From Aciditerrimonas ferrireducens (GTDB taxonomy: Bacteria > Actinomycetota > Acidimicrobiia > Acidimicrobiales > UBA8190), in contig NZ_JAKHEX010000015.1 of NCBI RefSeq assembly GCF_023130475.1, forward strand, positions 1-63,985: a DNA stretch of 63,985 nt. The letters are read 5' to 3'. The position numbers and the translations under genes are program-made. The first letter of the stretch is position 1, and the number at the start of each line of letters is the position of its first letter. The notes under the pieces are model-generated. The model was not told the DNA's origin. It searched no databases and was given only the letters and a program-made list of their open reading frames with translations. This document shows, in pieces, positions 17,244 through 24,766 of the stretch.

Positions 17244-17271
17244 GTATCGGCAGCGGCCAACGTTCGCTCAA
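17244..17271 (-). promoter_or_regulatory. Sigma28-like promoter for the 963-residue glycosyltransferase
   Basis: Minus-strand TTGA-N16-GCCGATAC. The -10 is exact and lies 7 bp before the GTG start, so the message is probably leaderless; the -35 deviates from TCAA at two positions. The 11 bases GCCGATACCAG are identical to those before flgN. Confidence 0.6.
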
Positions 17272-17295
17272 GGGCTGCGCCGCACAAGAAAGCCC

Positions 17296-17323
17296 TCAAG
17301 GACCGGCTCGGACCGGCCGATCC
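17296..17323 (+). promoter_or_regulatory. Sigma28-like flagellin promoter
   Basis: TCAA-N16-GCCGATCC, predicted start near 17331, giving a leader of about 97 nt before the fliC ATG. It lies back to back with the promoter of the divergent glycosyltransferase. Confidence 0.82.
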
Positions 17324-17330
17324 CCTGCAT

Positions 17331-17427
17331 GGTCCCTGGTCGCCGGGCCGCACCGTGGCGGCGGCGTGGCCTGGGACCAAAGGAGGGGCCGTCCCCACGG
17401 ACGGGGTCGAGCAACGAGGAGGAACGG
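17331..17427 (+). promoter_or_regulatory. Structured fliC leader, possible CsrA target
   Basis: GGTCCC (17331-17336), at the predicted 5' end, can pair with GGGACC (17373-17378). A second hairpin is CCGTCC-ccac-GGACGG (17389-17404). GGA trinucleotides lie at 17382, within the second hairpin, and twice in the ribosome binding site (17418-17423). CsrA binds GGA motifs and csrA-fliW are in the window, so translational control is plausible but unproven. Confidence 0.4.
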
Positions 17428-18183
17428 ATGTCTTCCCTGGTCATCAACACGAACCTGTCGGCGATCAACGCCTACAACAATCTCAACGCCACCGACAACC
17501 AGCTGAACAACGTCATCTCGGAGCTGTCTTCGGGTCTGCAGATCCAGACCGCAGCGGACAACCCGGCTGGCTACGTCATCTCCCAGGGTCTTGAGGCCCA
17601 GGCCAACGGCTACCAGCAGGCCATCGCGAACGCCCAGAACGGGGTGTCGCTCATCCAGACGGCCTCGGGGGCGCTCAACCAGATCGAGTCGATCCTCCAG
17701 ACCATGAACCAGCTGGCCACGGCCTCGGCGAACGGGGCGACGAACGACTCCAGCTCGCACCTCTTGGACGGGACGTTCACCGGCCAGGTGCTCCAGGTCG
17801 GCGCCTTCGACTACCCCAGCCAGCAGGTCCATATCAGTATCCAATCGGTCACGACCACTGCGCTCGGCGTGGCGAGCACGAACGTCAGCGTCGGCTCGGC
17901 CGCGTCGGCCCAGGCGGCCATGTCGGCCGTGCAGGCGGCGATCGCCACCGTGGCCTCGGTCGAGGCGTCGGTGGGTGCCGTCCAGAACCAGCTGGAGGCG
18001 GTGGTGGCGAACCTGACGGTCGGGCAGCAGAACCTGCAGGCCGCCTACAGCCAGCTGGTCGACGTGAACTTCGCCCAGGCCACGACCCAGTTCACCACCG
18101 ACCAGATCCTGGAACAGTCCGGCGTGGCGATGCTGTCCCAAGCCCAGCAGGCGCCGGCGCTCGCGCTGAAGCTGCTGCCGTAG
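17428..18183 (+). CDS. fliC: Flagellin
   Basis: 251 residues. The N-terminal D0/D1 helix (SLVINTNLSAINAYNNL, then SSGLQIQTAADNPAGY) and the C-terminal helix (VDVNFAQATTQFTTDQILEQ, ending LALKLLP) are classic. The middle is short and Ser/Thr/Ala-rich, so there is no large D2/D3 domain; flagellins are usually 270-500 residues. Flanking glycosyltransferases suggest the surface Ser/Thr are glycosylated. The ribosome binding site GAGGAGGAACGG is strong. It has its own sigma28-like promoter and a 15-bp hairpin terminator. Confidence 0.96.
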   Translation: MSSLVINTNLSAINAYNNLNATDNQLNNVISELSSGLQIQTAADNPAGYVISQGLEAQANGYQQAIANAQNGVSLIQTASGALNQIESILQTMNQLATASANGATNDSSSHLLDGTFTGQVLQVGAFDYPSQQVHISIQSVTTTALGVASTNVSVGSAASAQAAMSAVQAAIATVASVEASVGAVQNQLEAVVANLTVGQQNLQAAYSQLVDVNFAQATTQFTTDQILEQSGVAMLSQAQQAPALALKLLP

Positions 18184-18212
18184 CGACGAGGGTCGGGAGC
18201 CACAAGGCGTGC

Positions 18213-18247
18213 CGAGGGGAGGGGAGGGCCTGCCTCCCCTCCCCTCG
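18213..18247 (+). terminator. Strong hairpin terminator after flagellin
   Basis: A perfect 15-bp stem (C plus GAGGGGAGGGGAGG and its complement) with a 5-nt loop GCCTG, starting 30 bp after the fliC stop. There is no U tract, as is common in high-GC actinobacteria. It should cap the abundant flagellin message and limit read-through into fliD. Confidence 0.8.
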
Positions 18248-18327
18248 TGCCATGATCACGAAAGCAGCAAGAAGCAGCAGGAGCAGGGCTCGGTCCGGCG
18301 CTTTCGGACCAGCGGAGGAGGACGACG

Positions 18328-20865
18328 GTGTCGACGGTCAGTTCGACGAACCTCGGGTTGCAGACCCCTCCGATCCTCGACAACAGCATCGTCGGCGGGT
18401 TCAATTCGAACGCCATCATCCAGGCCGAGATGCAGGCCTACGAGCAGCCGATCACCGACCTGCAGAACCAGCAGTCCACCATCCAGAGCGAGGTGTCGGA
18501 CTACCAGCAGCTGGTGAGCGACCTCCAGTCCCTCCAGAGCGCCGCCCAGGCCCTCTCGATGAGCCCGACCGCTTCCACGACCTCGGCGTGGGCGTCGAGG
18601 AGCGCGACGTCGTCCGACAGCTCCGTGGCCACTGCCAGTGCCGCACCGGGCACCCCGACCGGATCGGTCCAGTTCGTGGTGGAGCAGCTCGCGGCCGCCG
18701 AGTCGCTCGTCTCGAGCGGCACGGTCGCCTCGACCTCGGACGTGGTCACGAGCGCACCGGACTTCCTCCTCTCCCAGGGCGGCGCCGAGCTGGGATTCTC
18801 GTCGCTCGCCAGCTCCGGGCTCACCCTCGGGCAGCACACGGTGTCGGTCACCCAGGCCTCCGAGGCGGCGCTCACCACCGGGACCAGCGACCTGGCCAGC
18901 CAGTCCTCGGTGAGCGTCACGTCGAGCAACGACACGCTCAACGTGACGGTGAACGGCACGGCCTACAGCCTCACCCTCGCGAGCGGCACCTACACCGGCA
19001 GCCAGCTGCTCAGCGCCCTTGATGCCGCGATCTCCTCGGCCGGGGCGGGCGGGGTGCTCGAAGCTGGCTACAACGGCTCTGGCCAGCTCGTGCTCGCCAC
19101 GGTCGACCAGGGGTCCACCCAGTCCCTCCAGGTGACCGGCGGCACCGCCCTCTCGACGCTCGGGCTCTCGGCCATGGCCAGCGCGGTGAGCGGCACCGCC
19201 GCGGTCGTGCAAGTCGACGGGACGAGCACCACGCTCTCCACGGTGACCCCGGGCGCGACCGTGTCGCTTGCGGCCCCGACCGGCTCGGTGAGTGCCACCG
19301 TCGTGAGCGCCCCGAGCAGTATTGGCGGGTCGCTCATCAGCGTCGGGTCGCTCACCGCCACCGACGTCTCCACGGGCAACGGGTCCCTCGCGGACCTGGT
19401 GAGCAGCATCAACGATGCCGGGACGGGGATCACCGCGTCGGCGGTGGACACCGGCTCGGGCTATGTGCTCCAGCTCTCCTCCTCTGCGACCGGGGTGGCG
19501 AACGACCTGTCGGTGGACACCCAGGCGTTCGCCTCGTCGTCGCTTGGGACCCTCCAGGTCGCCTCGGCCGGCCAGGACGCCGAGATCCAGGTCGGGGGCG
19601 CTGGTGGCTACACGCTCTCCTCGTCGACCGACACGTTCTCGAACCTGCTCCCGGGGCTCTCGGTCACTGCCCGGTCGGTGAGCAGCACCCCGGTCACCGT
19701 CACCGTCTCCCCGGACGCCTCTACGGTGGCGGGCGACGTCCAGACCCTGGTGAACGACCTGAACACGACGTTCTCGGACCTGCAGAAGTACGCGGGCTAC
19801 AACGAGGAGACCAAGACCGGCGGCCCGCTCATGGGCTCGGCAGTCCTCCAGAACCTCCTGAACGAGCTCCAGGGCACGATCTCCCAGGTGGTGGGCACCT
19901 CGACGCTGGGCGACGCCAAGAACGTCGGGATCACCCTCTCGTCCTCGAGCAGCGGGACCAGCGTGAGCTTCGACAAGAGCGCCTTCGAGGCCGCCTACCA
20001 AGCGAACCCGGCCCAGGTCGAGGCGATGTTCACCCAGGGCGGCACGTTCTCCCCCTCGGCCAGCGGCTACAGCGGCCAGGTGAGCCTGCTCACCGCCGAG
20101 GACAACACGCAGCCGGGCAGCTACGGGGTCACGATCACCCACTCCGCGACCCAGGCCACGGACCTCGGGGCGGTGCTGAGTTCGGGGACCGTGTCCGCGG
20201 CCGAGACCCTCACGATCACCATGGGGTCCAGCTCGGTCCAGGTCACCACGAGCGCCGGGGAGTCCCTGAGCGCCATCGCCCAGGCCATCAACCAGGCCCT
20301 CGCCCAGGCCAACATGCCGATGTCCGCCTCGGTCGTCGACTCGGGCCAGCAGCTCGAGCTGGCCTCGAGCGCCTACGGCTCCCAGGCCTCCTTCAGCGTC
20401 ACGAGCACGAACACCGGCTCGGGCACCACGGGCCTCTCGGGAACGTTCACCGGCTCCGACGTGCAGGGCAGCATCGACGGCGTGACTGCCCAGGGCTCGG
20501 GCCAGGTGCTCTCGCTGCCCGACAATGCCAACTCGCCGGCCGCTGGCCTGGCCCTCACCGTGAGCGTCCCGGGGATCACCAGCTCGACGAACCTCGGGAC
20601 CTTCACCTACTCCCCTGGCATCGCCCAGTCCCTCGTGACCCTGGCCTCTTCGATGACGAACGCGGTGAACGGCCAGATCACCGAGACGATCAACAACTTG
20701 AACCAGCAGTCCAGCGGCCTCACCAGCCAGATCGACTTCTACCAGAACATTGCCGCGGAGGAGCAGAAACTCCTCACCCAGCAGTTCTCCCAGCTCCAGG
20801 TCACCCTGGAGAAGCTCCAGAACCAGTCCACCTCCCTGTCCTCCGCGCTGGCCGGCCTCCCCTGA
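18328..20865 (+). CDS. fliD: Flagellar hook-associated protein 2 (filament cap), long form
   Basis: 845 residues from GTG 18328 with GGAGGAGGAC upstream. The N-terminus (IVGGFNSNAIIQAEMQAYEQPITDLQNQQ) and C-terminus (SQIDFYQNIAAEEQKLLTQQFSQLQVTLEKLQNQSTSL) are FliD coiled coils. The middle contains flagellin hook-type repeats, for example DLVSSINDAGTGITAS and LSAIAQAINQALAQ. Usual lengths are 450-650, so extra surface domains are inserted. It is very Ser/Thr-rich and a likely glycosylation substrate. No fliS or fliT follows. Confidence 0.92.
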   Translation: MSTVSSTNLGLQTPPILDNSIVGGFNSNAIIQAEMQAYEQPITDLQNQQSTIQSEVSDYQQLVSDLQSLQSAAQALSMSPTASTTSAWASRSATSSDSSVATASAAPGTPTGSVQFVVEQLAAAESLVSSGTVASTSDVVTSAPDFLLSQGGAELGFSSLASSGLTLGQHTVSVTQASEAALTTGTSDLASQSSVSVTSSNDTLNVTVNGTAYSLTLASGTYTGSQLLSALDAAISSAGAGGVLEAGYNGSGQLVLATVDQGSTQSLQVTGGTALSTLGLSAMASAVSGTAAVVQVDGTSTTLSTVTPGATVSLAAPTGSVSATVVSAPSSIGGSLISVGSLTATDVSTGNGSLADLVSSINDAGTGITASAVDTGSGYVLQLSSSATGVANDLSVDTQAFASSSLGTLQVASAGQDAEIQVGGAGGYTLSSSTDTFSNLLPGLSVTARSVSSTPVTVTVSPDASTVAGDVQTLVNDLNTTFSDLQKYAGYNEETKTGGPLMGSAVLQNLLNELQGTISQVVGTSTLGDAKNVGITLSSSSSGTSVSFDKSAFEAAYQANPAQVEAMFTQGGTFSPSASGYSGQVSLLTAEDNTQPGSYGVTITHSATQATDLGAVLSSGTVSAAETLTITMGSSSVQVTTSAGESLSAIAQAINQALAQANMPMSASVVDSGQQLELASSAYGSQASFSVTSTNTGSGTTGLSGTFTGSDVQGSIDGVTAQGSGQVLSLPDNANSPAAGLALTVSVPGITSSTNLGTFTYSPGIAQSLVTLASSMTNAVNGQITETINNLNQQSSGLTSQIDFYQNIAAEEQKLLTQQFSQLQVTLEKLQNQSTSLSSALAGLP

Positions 20866-21020
20866 GCCTGGCGCGTCCCTGACCCGCCGCGTGCTGGCCG
20901 GGCACGGCCTCGTCTCGTGGCAATCCCCGGTCGTCTGCTCGGCGCTCGGGAGGTAAGGCGTTGTGGACGGGGAGCAGGTCGCAGGGATGGCTGGGGTCGC
21001 CGGGTCTCGGCTCGACACGG

Positions 21021-21048
21021 TTCAGTCCGAGGCGCAGCTGGCCGATTG
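21021..21048 (+). promoter_or_regulatory. Sigma28-like promoter for tandem glycosyltransferase
   Basis: TTCA-N16-GCCGATTG (or TCAG with a 15-bp spacer), 35 bp before the ATG. The -10 core GCCGAT is exact. It sits in the 218-bp gap after fliD; nothing else is seen in that gap. Confidence 0.6.
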
Positions 21049-21083
21049 CACTTCGAGCAGCGAGCGAGCCGAAGCGAGGGAGC

Positions 21084-23513
21084 ATGTCGAAGAAGAGCGC
21101 CGCGTCGCGGGCCAAGGCGCGCCACGCGAACAGCAAGGCAGGCCGCCGGGCCCTGTCCGGGCAGCGCCCCGTCGGGCGAGCCGCCCTGTCAAGAGGCGGG
21201 GCAGGGGTCTACTGGCTCGGGCCGCTGCTCAGCGTGGCAGGCTACGCGGACGAGGGGAGAGAGTTCGTCGTGGGGATCCAGCAGCAAGGAGTGCCGGTCC
21301 AGGCGCTCCACCTGGGGCCGGTGACACCCGGGCTGCTCGAGGACCTCGGGGCGACGTACCCGAAGAAAGCCGCCCTGCTCGCGAAAGCCCTCGGGGCGCG
21401 ACCGTCGCCGTCGCGCCTGACGGTCATCCACAACCCGGGTGGCGTGATGGGCACCGACCCGGACGCCGACGCGACGGTCGCCCGGATGATGTTCGAAACC
21501 GACCGGATCCCCGGCGAGTGGGTCGCGTCGCTGAACGAGTTCGCCGAGGTCTGGGTCCCCACCCAGTTCAACGTGGACACGTTCCTCGACGCCGGCGTGC
21601 AGGTCCCAGTGGTCCAGGTGCCAGAAGGTGTCGACGGCACCGTGTACCACCCGGACCACCCGAAGCTGGCCATCCCCGGCGTGCGGGGCACAGTCTTCCT
21701 CTCCGTGTTCGAGTGGTACGACCGGAAGGCGCCCGGCGTGCTCCTCGGCGCCTGGGCCGACGCGTTCGGGCCGCACGACGACGTGACGCTGCTGCTCCGG
21801 GTCTACCCCGTCGGGGGCCACGAGGTGATCGACAACCAGCGCGCCGCGGACGGCCTCATCGAGAGGCAGCTCGAAGCGCTCGGCACCACGAGGTCGGCAA
21901 CCGCGCCGATCGTGGCGCTCGGCAAGCACCTTCCCCCCGGGGCGATGCCCCGGCTCTACTGCACCGCGGACGTGTACGTGAGCCCGACGAGAGGCGAGGC
22001 GTGGGGCCGGCCCTTCACCGAGGCCCAGGCGTGCGGCAGGCCGACGATCGCCACGAACTGGAGCGCTCCCCCCGAGATCCTCCGCCGGGACGCGAACCTG
22101 TTCATCGAGGTCGAAGAGCTGATCACGGTCCCTCGGAGCTTCGAGATCAAGACATTCCACGGGCACCGCTGGGCCAGCCCGAGCCGGGAGCACCTCGCCG
22201 AGCTGCTGCGCTGGTGCCACGAGCACCGCGACCTGCTCCCCGAGATGGGCCGCCGGGGCCGGATGGACATGCTGTCGCGCTGGCGCTGGGACCAGGCGGC
22301 GGCACGCGCCAAGGAGCGGATCGTCCAGCTCGGCGGGACGAGTCGGAGCCGGACGCGCGCCGCCGTGCGCCCGCCGAGGGACCCGTTCGTGCGCTGGCAA
22401 GGAGACGTCGCCCGGCTGCACAGCCTGGCGAAGGTGAACCGAGAGCTCGCGTCGCGGATCGCGAGGAGCGGGCGCTTCGCGGTCCAGGCCGTCACGTTCG
22501 AGCCGCAGAGCCTGGCGAGGGCGGCCCGGCTGCCGTTCGACACGGTCGGGGCGCTCGGCGCCAAGGGCCGTCCGGCGGTCGAGGTGCGCCACAGCTGGCC
22601 GCCGATGTTCGACCAGACGCCGTGGCCACTCGTGGTGGTCCAGCCCTGGGAGTTCGGGGTCGCGCCGAGAGCGTGGGTGGAGCACGCCGACGAGGTGCAG
22701 GAGTGGTGGACGCCGAGCCGGTACTCCCGGGAGTGCTTCCTCCGCGCCGGGATCCCTGAGGAGAGCGTCGCGGTCGTCCCGAACGGCGTGGACACGACCG
22801 TGTTCGCACCGAGGGAGCGGAGCGAGCGGAGCGGCCCGGTCCGCTTCCTCTACGTGGGCGGCACGATCCAGCGGAAAGGGTTCGACCTCGTGCTCCAGGC
22901 CTACTGCGCGGCGTTCTCGAGGAAGGACGACGTGGTGCTGGTCGCGAAGCCGTTCCTCTCCAACGCCCAGTACGCGGGCATGAACCTCGACGAGGCGCTT
23001 CGGCGCGCGGCCGCCGACGAGGCGAACCCGAGGATCGAGGTCGTCGAGGACGACCTGGACGAGCAGGGCCTCGCCGACCTCTACCGCAGCTGCGACGTGC
23101 TGCTCGCCCCCTACCGGGGCGAGGCGTTCTGCCTGCCGGTCCTCGAGGCCATGGCCTGCGGTGTCCCGGCGGTGGTGACCGGGGCTGGGGGGGCGATGGA
23201 CTTCGCCTCGAGCAGCACCAGCTGGCTGGTCCCCTGCCGGGAGACCCCCATGGCCCTCGGAGAGGAGTTCGTGCCGGCTGCCGGGAGGTTCACCTGGTTC
23301 GAGCCCGACCTTGGTGCCCTGGTCGAGCTGCTCAGGGCGGTCGTTGGCGACGAGGCTGGCCGACAGGAGCGCTCAACAGCAGGGATCCAGCAGGCCGCAG
23401 CGTTCACCTGGGAGAAGGCTGCCAGGACCGCCGAGGAGCGCCTCGCCCGTCTCGCCGGCGAAAGCGTCGTCGACGAGGAAAGGGACCTGGTCGGGGCCAA
23501 CGGGCCTCGCTAA
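21084..23513 (+). CDS. Tandem GT4-type glycosyltransferase
   Basis: 809 residues from ATG 21084 (GCGAGGGAGC upstream). Two GT-B glycosyltransferase modules are fused. Module 1 (about 35-405) has VWVPTQFNVDTFLDAGV, YVSPTRGEAWGRPFTEAQACG and a preceding VFEWYDRKAP. Module 2 (about 440-800) has PNGVDTTVF, FLYVGGTIQRKGFDLVLQAY, VLLAPYRGEAFCLPVLEAMACGVP. The E-x7-E retaining motif appears in both (EAWGRPFTE, EAFCLPVLE). The basic N-terminus (SKKSAASRAKARHANSK) is unusual. Its position between fliD and flgB and its sigma28-like promoter suggest it builds or attaches flagellar glycan. Donor and acceptor are unknown. Confidence 0.85.
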   Translation: MSKKSAASRAKARHANSKAGRRALSGQRPVGRAALSRGGAGVYWLGPLLSVAGYADEGREFVVGIQQQGVPVQALHLGPVTPGLLEDLGATYPKKAALLAKALGARPSPSRLTVIHNPGGVMGTDPDADATVARMMFETDRIPGEWVASLNEFAEVWVPTQFNVDTFLDAGVQVPVVQVPEGVDGTVYHPDHPKLAIPGVRGTVFLSVFEWYDRKAPGVLLGAWADAFGPHDDVTLLLRVYPVGGHEVIDNQRAADGLIERQLEALGTTRSATAPIVALGKHLPPGAMPRLYCTADVYVSPTRGEAWGRPFTEAQACGRPTIATNWSAPPEILRRDANLFIEVEELITVPRSFEIKTFHGHRWASPSREHLAELLRWCHEHRDLLPEMGRRGRMDMLSRWRWDQAAARAKERIVQLGGTSRSRTRAAVRPPRDPFVRWQGDVARLHSLAKVNRELASRIARSGRFAVQAVTFEPQSLARAARLPFDTVGALGAKGRPAVEVRHSWPPMFDQTPWPLVVVQPWEFGVAPRAWVEHADEVQEWWTPSRYSRECFLRAGIPEESVAVVPNGVDTTVFAPRERSERSGPVRFLYVGGTIQRKGFDLVLQAYCAAFSRKDDVVLVAKPFLSNAQYAGMNLDEALRRAAADEANPRIEVVEDDLDEQGLADLYRSCDVLLAPYRGEAFCLPVLEAMACGVPAVVTGAGGAMDFASSSTSWLVPCRETPMALGEEFVPAAGRFTWFEPDLGALVELLRAVVGDEAGRQERSTAGIQQAAAFTWEKAARTAEERLARLAGESVVDEERDLVGANGPR

Positions 23514-23556
23514 CCCCCCTGCTCGAAGACAGCTCGGCGCTCAGGCTGGTCCGGTC

Positions 23557-23584
23557 TCAAGCCGGGAGCCGGCCGGACCGATGA
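23557..23584 (+). promoter_or_regulatory. Sigma28-like promoter for flgB-flgC-fliEFGH
   Basis: TCAA-N16-ACCGATGA, one mismatch to GCCGAT, in the 204-bp gap before flgB. The predicted leader is about 125 nt. The rest of the gap shows no gene. Confidence 0.68.
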
Positions 23585-23717
23585 TCAGGTCACGACGGTG
23601 CCAGGACGGCGCCGCTTCTCTGCCCAGGACGGGCGCACGACAACGCCGCAGGTAGGGAGCCGGAGTTGGGCTCTCGCCTCGAGGTGTGCGAGCAGCCAGC
23701 GTCAGGGGAAGGAGCGG

Positions 23718-24062
23718 ATGAGCGGCATCGTCGGCATCTTGCAGTTCGCCGTGGACGGGTTGGCCCAGCAGCAGCAGGACATCGCGCAGAACCTGGCCAA
23801 CTCGGAGACCCCGGGGTACACGGGGGTCCAGGCGAACTTCGAGTCCAGCCTTGCTCAGGCCCTGGACTCTGGCACGGGGGGGACGGCCCAGTTGACCCAG
23901 TCGGCGACCCCGGGCCTCCCGGCCACGAACGGGAACAACGTCAACCTCTCTGACCAGCTGGTGGAGGCGGAGCAGACCACCCTGCAGTACCAGGCGATGG
24001 TGGACATGCTGAACGCCCAGTTCCGGCTGGTGCAGGGGGCGGCAGGAGGGAGCTTCCAGTGA
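23718..24062 (+). CDS. flgB: Flagellar basal-body rod protein FlgB
   Basis: 114 residues from ATG 23718, preceded by GGGGAAGGAGCGG. It carries the rod signature QQQDIAQNLANSETPGYTG and the C-terminal ending TTLQYQAMVDMLNAQF. FlgB forms the proximal rod with FlgC and is exported without cleavage. It overlaps flgC by 4 bp and heads the basal-body operon. Confidence 0.95.
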   Translation: MSGIVGILQFAVDGLAQQQQDIAQNLANSETPGYTGVQANFESSLAQALDSGTGGTAQLTQSATPGLPATNGNNVNLSDQLVEAEQTTLQYQAMVDMLNAQFRLVQGAAGGSFQ

Positions 24063-24466
24063 GCCAGCTCTTCGGCGCGCTGCCGATCTCGCAGTCCGGC
24101 CTGGACGCCATGCAGACCTGGATCGACACGACCGGGGGGAACATCGCGAACATGAACGACCAGGCCCCCCTCACCCAGGGCGTCTACCAGCAGCAGACCC
24201 CGGTGTTCGCGCCCATCACCACCCCGGCGGGCCAGGGAGAGGGGGTGGCGGTCACCGGCATCGCCCTCGGCCCGGCGGCCGGCGAAGTGGTCTACGACCC
24301 GACGAGCCCGGACGCCAACGCCCAGGGCCTGGTGCGGGAGCCGAGCATCGACATGGGGACGCAGCTGGTCCAGCTGGTCCAGGCAGAGAACGCCTACCAG
24401 GCGAACACCGTGGCCGTGAAGCGGGCCGAGCAAGCCTACCAGTCCGCCCTGACGCTCGGGAGCTGA
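24059..24466 (+). CDS. flgC: Flagellar basal-body rod protein FlgC
   Basis: 135 residues, GTG start within the flgB stop. Typical elements are ISQSGLDAMQTWIDTTGGNIANMND, VVYDPTSPDANAQGLV (the DPxHPDA-like segment) and the C-terminal VQLVQAENAYQANTVAVKRAEQ. It is a proximal rod component acting next to FliE and FlgB. Confidence 0.95.
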   Translation: MSQLFGALPISQSGLDAMQTWIDTTGGNIANMNDQAPLTQGVYQQQTPVFAPITTPAGQGEGVAVTGIALGPAAGEVVYDPTSPDANAQGLVREPSIDMGTQLVQLVQAENAYQANTVAVKRAEQAYQSALTLGS

Positions 24467-24468
24467 GG

Positions 24469-24765
24469 ATGATCCCGCCGATCCAGCCACTGCCGGGTAC
24501 CCCGGCCCCCGGGGCCACGGGGGGCACGATTGCGACGGGAAGCGTCGGGGGCGACTTCGGGCAGAGGGTCGCCTCGGCCCTCGACCACCTCCAGGGGGTC
24601 CAGAACGGGGCGTCGGCCCTCGAGGCCCAGGCTGCCGCCGGGCAGGGGAGCATCTCGAACGCCATGATCGCGGCGAGCGAGGCGTCCTTGGACACCCAGG
24701 TTACGGTGGCGCTTGCGAACAAGGCCATCGCCGCGTTCACCGATGTCATGAACCTGCAGGTCTGA
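24469..24765 (+). CDS. fliE: Flagellar hook-basal body protein FliE
   Basis: 98 residues, 2 bp after flgC. The C-terminal half shows the FliE pattern: FGQRVASALDHLQGVQN, MIAASEASLDTQVTVALANKAIAAFTDVMNLQV. FliE joins the rod to the MS ring and is among the first exported subunits. It has a proline/glycine-rich N-terminus. Confidence 0.93.
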   Translation: MIPPIQPLPGTPAPGATGGTIATGSVGGDFGQRVASALDHLQGVQNGASALEAQAAAGQGSISNAMIAASEASLDTQVTVALANKAIAAFTDVMNLQV

Positions 24766-24766
24766 G

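Noticed and set aside
12957..17506. Very long open frames antisense to flhA, the glycosyltransferases and fliC (over 900 residues on each strand)
   Set aside because: They show the Arg/Pro/Gly-rich composition of high-GC shadow frames and no domain, and they cover genes with clear motifs on the other strand.
18293..18311. GGTCCG-gcgcttt-CGGACC hairpin before fliD as a regulatory RNA element
   Set aside because: Only 6 bp in very GC-rich DNA, where such dyads arise by chance; no further support.
24477..24484. GCCGATCC at the start of fliE
   Set aside because: It lies in coding sequence (Pro-Pro-Ile-Gln region) with no -35 box 16 bp upstream.
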